From Paramyrothecium sp. XJ0827 (Eukaryota > Ascomycota > Sordariomycetes > Hypocreales > Stachybotryaceae): DNA of 64,000 bases. The notes below the pieces were generated by a model, which had not been told where the DNA came from, made no database searches, and was given only the letters and a program-made list of their open reading frames with translations. How positions within the stretch are numbered: position 1 is the first letter of the stretch; the number at the start of each line of letters is the position of its first letter. The position numbers and the translations under genes are program-made. Below, in pieces: positions 1-11,659 of the stretch. Where the stretch lies: positions 5,456,001-5,520,000 of the forward strand of contig JAJFPB010000001.1 in NCBI GenBank assembly GCA_020881915.1, read 5' to 3'.

Positions 1-2905
1 GGCTGGCGGGCAGCAGAAGGGGAAGGGAAGGGCAGGGCAGGGGGATGGGGGGGGAAGGGGGTGTCCGGAATGCTCCCAATTTCCAATCAGTGACGCTGAG
101 AGGCATAATTGATACTGGCCCAGGTCCGATATGCCCCGCGCCCGACGTGCCTGTAATGCCCTGAAACCGACACCCAGTAAAGTTAACCCGCGCTCTTCCT
201 CACACTCTACCCAGGTGGACGATAATAATAGTGCGAGGTGCCTTACGCTCACTCCGCCAAAAAATGCTTGCTTATTCAGGCCTCGCAGGCGCTTTGGCAC
301 CTCTGGGCACTTCACGGGCCGAACCCCATTTTTTTTTTATATAAATTTTTTTATCCCGCTCTTCCGCACATGCTTTGCAGTGGAGGAAACTAGCCGAATC
401 GGCCTACGGCATTCAATAACCCACAACACGTCTGCAGTAGGTTCATGTCAAGTAAGCAATCGCTTGGTGTAGTATGAGGTGAGGTAATTAGTTGGCTATT
501 AATGGTACTGGTACGAGAGAGCCTTGCATGGTCCTACATGGCAATGAAGTAATAAGTGAAGTGCTCCCTTTGGTAAGGCAAAGAGAGAGACCATGTTAAT
601 CTAGAGAGATACTTCGGCTTCGACGCGAGTAAGTCTGAGCACCAGCTGTTTTCCAAACTGTTCGTGTGTAAGACATCCTCCCTAGTTGCTCGGCAAGCAC
701 TCAGATCACGCAAATCCATTCAATGTCTTGAGGCCATAGCATCATAGGATACCCAGGGCAAGAGGCTGCTGGTGTGGCCATCCATGCCACGCCCCAAGTT
801 GGTACAGAGGTAGTGTGTAACCATCACTCTGTCCAGTACCCTCGCTCGCCCAATATCTTAAGTGGGTATTCCCATGGGAGCGGCGTCTTGAAATTGCGGT
901 GAAAGCGCCTTCGTCTTTCCAGGATGAAGCGATTTCGAGCTGATGGGAAGCATCCCAGGACCAGGGTCTCGCATCTGCCTGTTTTCTTACCTTGTTCGCC
1001 CTAGCGCGGCCCATCATCAGATGTTCTGCCACTGGATCAACATGGAAGTGAAGCGTTGCTCTGCAGCCTCAATCCCAAGACAGCATGTGGATGGGCACCT
1101 ATGTAATACACCGGCCATGGGGATGATCCTTTCCTGGCATCTTGAGCACGTGCCAGATCCTGGAAAGAGTAAATAGTCCGCGCTACCTGGTGCCGCGCCG
1201 CAGTAAGGGACGGGGTATTTCGTCCCCGGGTCGACATTGAGGATCTACACTTGACCACGGTAGCAGGGGCCAGGAACAACTTCAGGCTATTGTAGCAGGT
1301 AGCTTGCCCAAAAGTACCTACCTGTACTATGTGCCCGTGAGATTGACAGCTTCAATCCTCCGGACCCTCAACTGCCAAAAGTGCATACATACAATGATTA
1401 TCATGTGTTGAAAGACGATGCTTGCTGTCGTCATCAATACAGCCAATCCTTGTAACCGCCCCGGCGAGGAAATGACGTACGTCGCAAAGACTAGAGGGCG
1501 AAGCTCAGCATGCCAACAGTGCAGGCGGTGATCAAGCTGCATAGCTCACTTACACCATCACTCTTCCGATGCATCCATGTCCCTAGCCGGCCGTAAAGCA
1601 CTTTCATTTGTGCGCCACACGTTGTCGGGACGCGAGCATATTGCAACGTCTTCTTGTATCTCACACTCGCCTCGCATCACCGGTTCCATGTGTCCCGCTA
1701 CTTGAGACAAGCGGCAACTGAACGGGCCCATTGCCAATCTACAGTCACTTGGAAGGCCCGGGCTTGCCCGGTTAGGTTGCACGGCCCGGCGGACGACGGG
1801 ACGAGATGAGATATGGACAATCACCCTCCGCATCCGGCCAGGACGTCGCTGATCTGAATCGAGCCATGACGATTCGTTGTCGCACTTCTGCGACGAACAG
1901 ATATTGAGTGGCTGGAAGTAATTCCGTGTCAACAATTGATGCTTCATACACGTCACTAAGTGATGGAAGTGCCGGGCGATCCTCGACACAGGCCTCCGCT
2001 GTCTTTCTTTATTTCGTTTCCGACAGTCGAGCTCTCTTATCTAGGGCAGCCTCTTGGCGAGACCGAGCAGTCAATATGAGCCCTGTCCTGTCCTTGCATG
2101 CAGGTTCCCATGTGGCTGCCGCCGTTCTCCCCTGTCCCGCACCCCCCTCCCCTAGGCATTCTGCATCCGACAACGGCAGAGCAACTTAATTGTGCTTGGC
2201 TATGATGCGAATGGTTTCACGCTCGGACGCTGCGCGTGTTGCTCTTGCGTCATCACGGGTATCAAACTTCTTCGACGCCCAACACGACGCTAGCCTTACC
2301 GAGATCCCATGATAAGCAATCATAAAAAAGCATCAACTTTGCTGCAGCTGCAACGCCGCGCTCCAGAACGACTCTCGATCCTAAGTGGATCAAAAGGGAG
2401 GCACGCTGGCTCACATGCGTGCTCGCTTAAATCAGTACCCTGCATGCTGATCTCTCTCGTTATAACACTTGATGAGCTCTGCAGGCTTACACTCAACTGA
2501 GGGTACTGGCCTAGGTGGTTCACCAGCACCGACTCCCATTTTGCCTGTCATAGCTCCATGGAGTCGGAAACGAACGCCTACATGCTTGAATTTACTAGTA
2601 ATGCACGGGGGAAGTGCTGCCTCCATGGATGTAGGTATGACCAGTGTGCTGTATCCGGCTGCAAAGGCTGTATAATCCGCATGGCTCCATGACTTCAAAG
2701 CTTGCTTTCTTGAATGTAGCGCCTACCAGCTCCTGGGGCTCTTCCACTCGTCTCACTTGCATGAAACCTGGCGAACCGGATCGCTGCCGTGCCTGGCTTG
2801 TACACACCTATTCCAGAACAGGATCTGATCAAAGATTTCTGCTTCCTAACCACAACGGTAGTCGCCGAAAGATCGAGACAAACAGGGGAAAATGACTTCA
2901 ATTCT
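1..2905. other. Non-coding stretch, no gene recognised
   Basis: No open frame here resembles a known protein family, and the short frames present (up to about 140 codons) lack domain-like composition or splice-supported extensions. The left edge has a G-run-rich segment, listed separately. The right end should contain the 3' UTR of the zinc transporter that ends at 2906. An unrecognised lineage-specific gene or non-coding RNA cannot be excluded. Confidence 0.5.
18..66 (+). repeat. G-run-rich tract (potential G-quadruplex)
   Basis: At least six consecutive runs of three or more G are separated by one or two bases, ending in runs of eight and five G. This satisfies the usual G-quadruplex pattern (four G3+ runs with short loops) several times over. 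The fold is inferred, and the tract may be only a low-complexity sequence. Confidence 0.6.
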
Positions 2906-4375
2906 TCAGCCCTCATCATTGGCGAAAGTAGTTGCCACAACAGGCACCTTTTGCACTTGTATCGTCCAAGTCCTAACTCCGTACGTACGTAGACACTCGC
3001 CAATGCTGTCTGGGATAGCTTCAAGAGGCAAAGCAGTCTCCCCCTTAACAACGATTTGAACAGTTGCCAAGGTCTTGTGCTGGTCCAAACGCCATATGTG
3101 AAGTTCTTGTATTGAGCCGACGCCAGTGGTCTGCGTGTCGCCATCGTGGTTAGCATCTGAACAGATGAGTGTACCATCATGCTTACCTTTTCCATGTCTC
3201 GTTTCACCGCAGCCATATCGAGAGCTCCTGGTGCAGTTTCCAAGAGAATACTCCCGCTCTTCTTTGTCAATGGCACAGCTGTTAAGAAAATCATGATAGC
3301 AATAAACACGCCGATGGCCGGATCTGCGTAGTACCTGTGGCGGCCTTCGACTTTCCACACGACAATGGCTGATACTATAACGCCAATATTGTTGATGGCA
3401 TCCCCTATCACATGAATCAAGGCCCCAAGCATACCCAAGTCGCGACTTGAGCTGACTCGCACAGAGTTTTGCTGCCTCACCTGGTCAACTTCTAAAGCAC
3501 ATCTGAGAGCGAGAGCTCTGGCTTTTAGGGGCCGGCATTACTCACAATATCTGGTTCGTTTCTGTCAGCAGGTCGCCCGCCCCATTCCGCAGTAGTAACA
3601 CCCTATTGCTCCATCTGCTCTGGAGTTGCTAGGGGATGGCTTGGGTGATTTCTCTCAACCTCTTTCCCATTGTCTCCGTGGCTGTGATCTGTCTCTCGGC
3701 GCGGTAAATATACGTGCGCAAAATCCCACAAGACGAGGATATCACTTACCATGAAGAAAGGTCATGACCAGGAGGTTGAGGCCAAGACTAACAGCTCCCA
3801 CGATGAGTATGAGCTTCGGATTCTCAATCTCTGCCAAGAACTCTCAGCGACATGTCATACTGAGTTAGCTGAAACCCACCTGTCGAGTTGGCGAAGCGTT
3901 CTATTGCTTGTACAAGGATACTGAGTCCTAATGCGAGCAAGAACACCCCGTTGAAAAAAGCCCCCAATACCACCGCCCTCTGCCAACCATATGTAAATTG
4001 CGGAGGAGCAGGTTTTGTGCCTTCGGATACCTACTGTATTTAGAAACATTTCATGACCTAGCAATTAAAGAGCAGCTCACCACGACAGCGATAAGAGCCA
4101 CTGAGAAGCCGATCAGATCACTGAGCTATTGAGGTCAGCTGGTAGTGCTGTGACGGATCCTGGAGCAAACGTACATAGTGGAAGGCATCGGCTATCAGGG
4201 CCAGAGAGGAAGTAGAACATCCTACTAATATACTAGTCAGTATTGAGTTCTCCACAAAATTACTACGCTACAGCTGTTCATGCTGCTATGTCCTACCGAT
4301 CAGTTCTGTTATAAACACGGACAGTGAGATGGCAATTGTAGCCATTAACCGGTGTTTACGGCTGAATCTGGGCAT
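2906..4375 (-). CDS. CDF-family zinc transporter (ZRC1/COT1-like)
   Basis: This is a cation diffusion facilitator, predicted to move Zn2+ into the vacuole in exchange for protons. Exons on the minus strand are 4375-4297, 4224-4175, 4125-4081, 4030-3880, 3830-3750, 3688-3660, 3619-3546, 3502-3187 and 3130-2906, about 349 aa in total. The protein starts MPRFSRKHRL. TM2 carries ALIADAFHYLSD and TM5 carries HVIGDAINN, the two HxxxD Zn2+ sites of the family. The pattern FTYGWQRA and a short loop beginning DHSHGD are also typical. The cytosolic C-terminal domain follows (IQELHIWRLD). The weak point is the His loop: it runs into an in-frame TAG unless a 40-nt intron (3620-3659, donor GTTGAG, acceptor CCAG) is removed. 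That removal both skips the stop and restores frame with the next exon. If the intron is not real, the gene is broken there. Family assignment is firm and exon 6 is uncertain. Confidence 0.8.
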
Positions 4376-5765
4376 AGGCATGCTTTAAACTGGAGCAAGC
4401 TGCTTCTTCTAGGGAAAGCCGAAGATAGCTTGCATCTATATCGTGATTTACAACTCGAGGTCTCCTTGGCTTGCGCTGAGTCGAAAACCAGACCATCTAC
4501 CACGCAAGGTAACTCTGAGGGTGCGCTTCTTTCGACAGCGGCTCGATTTCGTAAGTGACCGGAATCTGAACGTACGAACTGATTCACATTACCAGGTTGA
4601 CTGTCGCTGCACTTTTACCTGTCGTTCGAGGACGGATCGGACAAAATGTTTGTGGCCTGACGCAGACGATACGACTTTTCGAGTTCAAAGGTAGGAAATG
4701 CTTGATCCGGTTACTGCGCAGTTAATTTAAAGTATTTCAAAGGACCAATATCAGACACATGATGAGCTGTACAATCATGTTGTGCAACAAATCAGTCACC
4801 ACGTGCGGTGAAAGAAGCAACATGTGCACCCCTGAGTCAAGGACCAGTTTGCGTGGCCCGAGTTGCAGAGGCCCGTACCACCAACAGGGGCAATGAAAAT
4901 TGTATGAAAAGACCCGGACGTTGTCAGTGATGATACGCGCATTATCTCCTGCTGATGAAACAAGCAAGACTCCGCAATCAATGTATGGCCTAGCCACAAA
5001 CTACGAGATCGGTAGCTTGAGCCCACGCACTTGTCAAGCAAGCAACTTTGTAGCCGGGACTGCGCTTGACTTTCTGCGATGTCTTTAAATCGCTGTAGCT
5101 CGTCCAATGTACCCAATCTGGGAAACAATGTTGTACATAAATGGGTTGTGCACTATGTTGATTACCCCTTCGTCACCTTGTCATATAGCACTTCAGCGGC
5201 TTCAACAACCTAGATATACTAGACAAATTTTTCAGTTCACTCTGATCCTGTAGCTGACGCGCTTTCAGTGACTGTGAACACATGACGAGAATACTGCAGA
5301 TGTAGAACAGACAGACCGTCGCTGCCAATGGGCTCGTCCTCTCTCCAAAGCATCAAATCATGGGCCTGGGCCAGTCGGCACCTCAATGGAACATTTCCGT
5401 TTCCAGCATTCTCCAAATAGCGCATCAGATATTTTTAAGTCTTGTGTCCAAGCTAACAAATACGTATTGAACAGTGAGACTTTCAAGTATCAGGTGGCAT
5501 GCAGCATGGTGTTTTATGTTTATTAAAAAGACATCAATTAGCCCACGGCTTAGCGCCCGCTTGCAAGGGGAAGGCGGTGAAGTCCAATCCCCACTACAGC
5601 TCTAATACTGCCGAGTCTATATCGCCAGCACCAAATGGACGAGTCGCATCCTTGGCCAGCCAGAGCTCCGGTATTGTCCTTGCGCAACGCTTCGAGCTTC
5701 AAAGGATGCCGCGCGGCTGAATTACTACGTGCCCGTATTATTTTGATAAGATACTAAGCTATGCC
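4376..5765. other. Non-coding region between divergent CDF transporter and IML1 genes
   Basis: This 1.39-kb gap separates two divergently transcribed genes and presumably holds both promoters and 5' leaders. None of its open frames resembles a known family. An ATG at 5761, out of frame with the IML1 start at 5766, opens a short frame ending at 5826. Confidence 0.5.
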
Positions 5766-8700
5766 ATGTCCCGCCATGTCCCCACACGTCCTTCAATGCC
5801 GCGCAAGGCGCACTGGTCTCGTCTGAGAGAGCCCAGCAGGTCAAGCTTGGACCGATCTTCGACTGAATCTCCTGCCTCTCCCGGCAGTGTGTCTACGCAG
5901 TCGACAGCCAGGGAATACATACGGCAGAAGTCGGAATGGCACTGCACCGTTGCCGTCAACGATGGCTACTCCAAGGATGAGGTCATGCTTAATTTCGACC
6001 TTCTTGGCGCCGATTTCCAAGCCGGTATGCTCATGGGCATTGCGCTTGCCAGAGCAGACTCTACCAAGACTTCGGCCGGGCATCCTGGTGCTGGTAAGAC
6101 GTCGCAAGATAATAATGGCGGTGGTCAAGCTCTTCCCGCCGGCCAGGCTGAGACGGATTGCACCCCAGATCGATATATCTTTGTAGCCAAAGACATGCCC
6201 AAGGAGATGAAGGCCCGTTACCCCGACACTGAAGTAATCGTTGTTAAGAATATCGCCAATGTATTCGGCCTGAAGAGAGGTTCTCGCGTGATATTGACGC
6301 CAGTATGTGGACATATTACCCCCCAAGCAACAGATTGATGCTGATGAACGGTCGAAAGGTAGATGAGGAGCACCCTGCTATCGAAGCCACGCACGTCGAG
6401 ATGACTTTCAAAGATCAATATATGTCGAGGGCTGATATGTGGCGGCTCACGGTGGGCGAATTAACGGAACGAACCGTCTACCGAGGACAGTCTGTTCTAT
6501 TCATGGGCACGATCAAAGCACTTGTTTCGGCTGTTTTCGTAGACGGTCGCCGAGTTCATTCGGCTTTCTTCTCAAGGGATACTCGTCCCATCTTTCGAAG
6601 CGAGTCAGCAAGATATGTCCTGTTTATTCAGATGGCCCGAGAGATGTGGGATTTCGACTCTGAGAACTCTGGAGAGATTATGTTCAACAAAGTTGTCAAC
6701 GGCTTTCTGCCGGCCCTGTTCAAGCGATGGGCCATTTTGAAGGTGAAGCATCTCGTGAGCATCGTGCTGTTCGCTCGCGTCGAGTACGACGTCGGTCTGA
6801 CGGCCGAGTTGGGAGCCAATACTCTCGACAGCGATTACTATACCGGCTATCAGCCTTATGGTTCCGCACGGCCTTACAAGGACTTCTACAGAGTTGTGGT
6901 TAGTGAAATGTTCAGTTCAGAGTGGACGACCATTCTGCATGAGCTCAAGAAAGAGTTCAACTTCTTTCGCAAGGATATTAGCCAGCACCACCAGACACTG
7001 CTTCCCCAACTCGAAGGATCCGTTGATGAAGACTCGTCCAAAGACATGCCTTCCGCACGCGTGAGAGCAGACTCCTCATTGGCCATGTACGGCAATGTAC
7101 TGGAAGCAATCAACCTAGCCGCAACGCAGTTCTCATACGATTACATCGACCGTGACCTGACAAGAACTGGTATCTCAATTGCGGTCATCACTCCTGGCCC
7201 TGGAGTATTTGAGGTTGACTATGAAATTCTGCAGAGGACTACCGAAGCTCTGGTAAGCAATGGTATTGGCATCGACCTCATATGCTTACCAAGGATGCCT
7301 CTTCATTCTGTACCGCTATTCAAGTATCGAAACCCAGATCATGCCGATGAGAGGTCCCAGCACCATCAGGCGAGCATATCAAGGTCTTTCCATAGTCGAG
7401 GAAGCACCCCCAACCAGCGCACTCCCATTGTAGGGAGTTTCCAGTCTTTGTCCGAGTCTTTTTCGCCCTCGAAAGGGGCCATCACGAAGGGTGTCGAATT
7501 CATGGCAGGGGTTCCTAGAAGCGAGGAATGGTGCTATGCTCTTCCGCAATGGCTGCACGTCTCTTTCTGGACTGGCGCATCAGACGAAGCACTATCTTAT
7601 GCGGGTATTGCCTTGTCCGTGTCGAATCGCGTCGAGCAAGAGAAGGAAGACGAGTTCATGGTTCGGTGCCGTATGTCAGACTTGCAGATGAGAAGCGTCT
7701 TAGAGACCAACGAGATCGAGATAACGCCAATCCAGGCCGATCCTAATTATCCCTCCGACGCCATTGAAGCCAACAGCACTACGAAAGGTCGCCAGCATAA
7801 GATTGATGACGTGGTGTACCTACCCCAGCAGCGGGTTCCTCAACCGCTGCTTGACCATGCACACGGCTTTAAAGGGCTCGGACAAGATAGGCTTGCGCGT
7901 CCTGGTCATAAGTCTCTTTGGGATCGGCTAGACGAGTATGACACCTCGAGAGCACATCTTCCCCAGAGCAGGCGGCGGAGTCATTCACACAGACATGGTG
8001 AATTAGAGGATGCAACTCGGCGACAACTAACAGAAGACGCAAATTTATTTGGCACATCGCTTCCAGAGAGAAAAGCACATCGCAATTCACAGTCTTTCCG
8101 CAAGCTGTCCATGACAACAACGGAGATGGAGAAGCCATCAGTCGCCTCAATAAAGACGATAAACCCACCCCCAAGCAATGCGAGCACAACGCAAAAGAAT
8201 ACATCCCCACCGAAACAACCCAAGCTGATGAGACATATTAGTTTGGGTCAACGCGGCTTCGGCATAGCTGCGGCCAAGGCAGTTGTGGCAGAAGTCAAGG
8301 CTGAAACTGTCAACGCTTCTCCCGTCTCTACCGCAGATAGGACTCAATCACCCACACCTCGCTCTCATTTCGACGCTAGGCCCTCCACACCAAAGACAAT
8401 CTTCAGTCACCCGTCAACAGTGTCACTGCAGCAGCTGAGCTTGGATATGAGTGGCCAAGTTGAGGGCGTCCCTTCAACGCCTAGCATTCCTATCGTGAAG
8501 AAAACGGGCGAGCCGCGCCCAGAGATGGCAACTTCTCATTTAAGGACAGCATCTATTGTGGCAACACGTACGAATACGGGCAGCTCCAGGAGACAACAAG
8601 ACGATCACGACATCCATTACTCGAATGCCTTACGGGCAGAAGATGCGCAGAAGCTTTATACGAACAAGCTAAGGGCTGGTGCCAGTACAGACCTTCCCAC

Positions 8701-11389
8701 TACTCTTTCACCAACTACTGCCATCAGCCCTTGGTTGACCATACTAAATCCGTCAAACCCCGAGAGTAATCGCCTTGACGATACACTTCTGTATAGCCGC
8801 TGGCAGCACGTCTTCCCCGCTATTTCTGAGATGAAAGTACAGAAATGGAAGACGTTGTGCTGCCCAGCATCTGTTCCTCTGACAACGGAGTACTTCCCTT
8901 CGAAACCCCGATTTGATACAGAATATCAACGCCACCCCTATAACCTGGATCAGAATGCCGACGATGACATGGTGGATGAGGCAAAGTCGCGAACAGATTT
9001 CATCAGGGAGCTGATCAGTCTGCGCTTCTCTCAGGGGTTTCAGGTGGTCGTGGGGCCTGCCGTAGCCAAAGCTTTTGGTCAGAAGTTGATCAAGGTTGCA
9101 GACATATTCTCTCGGAACCAACAACTGGAAGATGGAACTAGTGTCTTCATGTGTGTCGGAAATACCATTCATCAATTATCTTGCGTGAACGGCACAGAAG
9201 TCGAAGTCAATATCTATGCACGAAAGCCAACTGAGCTCTCGTCAACGTCACAAAAGTTTTCTTCCGTCTACAAGCCAGCTATTCGTGCATATGCGGATAG
9301 CGGCTATGATACACGGCAAATCGATGCCTTTGCCACGCGGCCTGAACGGAATTGGAATACCATAGATTCGTATCTTGCTGGACACCACGACGAGATGATG
9401 GAGAGCTTACGGTTCTGGAGGGCTCGTTTCGTGCTCATTCCTCTAAGCTCCAAGTACACAACAGCTACCAGGACGCACACTGTTGATAGCCCTGAAGAAG
9501 TTCGAATCGAAGGAATCAAGCGCCTGGCACAATTATGGGCGAAGCATAGATATATCCCTCCTTCGGATCGCCGCTATCAGACTCTGGGTAGCCGCCGCTC
9601 AAAAGAGTCCAGCCCGCTGAACATAATCTACAAGACGGAAGATCCGTCACTCGTCATCGCTGCAGAATTAGAAACTTTGCCGTTGGTTGAGGGAATGGAG
9701 GGCACCACTCGCAAGAGTCAGCTCGTATCCAGCAAGAACCAGTTCCAAAAGGCAAACTTGAGCCTAGCTGCATTGGCTGAAGCCATGCAGCAGCCAGTGG
9801 AGACCGGCGGCGTTCCACTCCGCAACAGACGTTGGCATCTTCGCTGGCATTATAGCTGTTTCATAGGCTCCGACATGACAACTTGGCTATTGGACAACTT
9901 TGAGGATCTGGAGAGCCGCGAAGATGCTGAAGCTCTTGGAAATGCATTGATGGTTTATGACGAGTCGAAATCTAAAGAGGGTGGCGAAACAAGAAATGAG
10001 AAAGAAAAGGGGTTGTTTGTGCACGTTGAAAAACGTCATCGTTTCCGAGACGGCCATTACTATTATCAGATCGCCCCTGAGTTCGCCAAACCACAGCCAG
10101 GCTGGTTCAGCAGCAAGCGGCGTGATGCATCCATACCACCGACGCCAATGTCGGAGATCTATCGTGACTCGCCACGGCCTGGCATGTATATGCCCACTAC
10201 TATCCCAGACGATGGCTCTCCTGCTTCGGCATCAACTACTCCCACTCTTTCTACAGTTCAGGGAACGAAGAAGCGAAATGTGATCCTCAGCAAAGTCATG
10301 AAGTACGATGTCGACCATCGCAAGAGATCATATAGGCCTGAGCGCGTTGAGCTGCACTACGATCGACTCCACAACCCCGATAATTGTTACCACATTCGGA
10401 TCGATTGGATGAACGCCACTGCAAAGCTGGTGGAAGATGCTGTAGAAGGCTGGGCCCGCGAGGCGAGCCAATATGGCCTTCGCCTGGTCGAGGTTCCCAT
10501 CAAGGAGGCTTGTGCCATCACTGAGACCAATCCCTTCCGCAAGCCGTACAGAATCAAGCTTGCTACGCCGCCACCAGAGAGGAAGCCAGAGTTGTACCTA
10601 GACCCTCACGCTCCAGGCCCTCAGCAATATCCCAAGAACTTTTACCAGACTGCCATACTGAAAAAGTTTGACTTTGTACTCGACCTCGAAGCTGCCTCAA
10701 ACTTCCCCGCCAACGTTGATGTGAGCTACTCCTGGGGTAAGCCAAACTACAAATACACGCAGTACATACACCAGACTGGCCTACTTCTTGCCCAGATTAC
10801 CGATGAAGGTGATTTCTTGGTGCTAGCGAACCGTTTATACAACAACCGCGCTGCCAACGTCCGAGACAAGGAAATGAGATCTCAGGCGCATACGGATCAG
10901 CCTCACCTCGACCGTGGGGGACGCATCATTCAAATGAGTACATATAGTTCTGTCGGTCTATCAGACGTCACACCAACGACATCACCAATGGTCAAACCGA
11001 CCATGTTCGGGTCCCCAGCCTTCATACCTGCTGACTCCGCGCACAAGGCTTCGTCCGTGGCCTCATACGCCGAGCCAGAGACGGTCAAGGATGAGCTGGA
11101 AGGCTTCTGTAAGGATGCTGCAGCCCTCAAAGCGTTCTATACGGAAATGCTTGACAAGAAACGAACCCCTCATGCGACACCAACATCACACCCTCTTGGG
11201 CTGGAGACCATTCCAGATGCCAACATACCGGTGCTAGGCCTGCCTCCCGGGGTATTAGGATCGAACGAAATGGCAGGAAGCATTCGCTTGGGGAGCCCCA
11301 TGGCATTCCTTAGGAGAGGCAGTGTGCAATATGATGGTTTAGGCTCTCTTCCCAAAAGCAAAAAAAGAGACGATGCGAGTCGCGAGTAA
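5766..11389 (+). CDS. IML1: Iml1, GATOR1/SEACIT subunit (DEPDC5 orthologue)
   Basis: Iml1 is the GTPase-activating subunit of SEACIT/GATOR1, which acts on the Rag GTPase Gtr1 at the vacuole to inhibit TORC1 when amino acids are scarce. Exons are 5766-6302 and 6359-11389, joined by a 56-nt intron (donor GTATGT, acceptor GAAAG). This gives 1855 aa, in the range of filamentous fungal orthologues. An N-terminal basic Ser-rich tail precedes the first conserved strand region ([10 protein letters not shown]). The Iml1 core follows ([13 protein letters not shown], then [13 protein letters not shown]). A long Ser/Thr/Pro-rich, probably disordered segment spans roughly residues 530-1000. The DEP domain lies near residues 1325-1420 ([19 protein letters not shown]). 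The conserved C-terminal part ends near residue 1600. The gene converges with the CAX gene, leaving 270 bp between stop codons. A further upstream coding exon cannot be excluded. Confidence 0.95.
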
Positions 11390-11659
11390 TTAGTCGGGTC
11401 TCAGTGCACGTATACCAGGTCAGCGGTGTCAATAGCCCACAGTGGGCATAATCAATGAGATGCTTTTGCTTCTTTGTTTTTATTATTCGTGTATAAGATT
11501 AGCCATTTCTTGGCGCCGCCATCTATTGCTGGACATCATGACTGGCAGAGACATGAGCTATGATGTTATGGGTACCTGTGCTCCCAAGGCACAAGGATGT
11601 ATAGTACAAAATGAATACATTAAAGAGGTTTCAGAGATTTCATTTACAGGGGATTAGTA

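Noticed and set aside
1558..1989. 143-codon minus-strand frame near the left edge
   Set aside because: No motif, no recognisable homology and no splice partners. Random frames of this length are expected in a GC-balanced genome.
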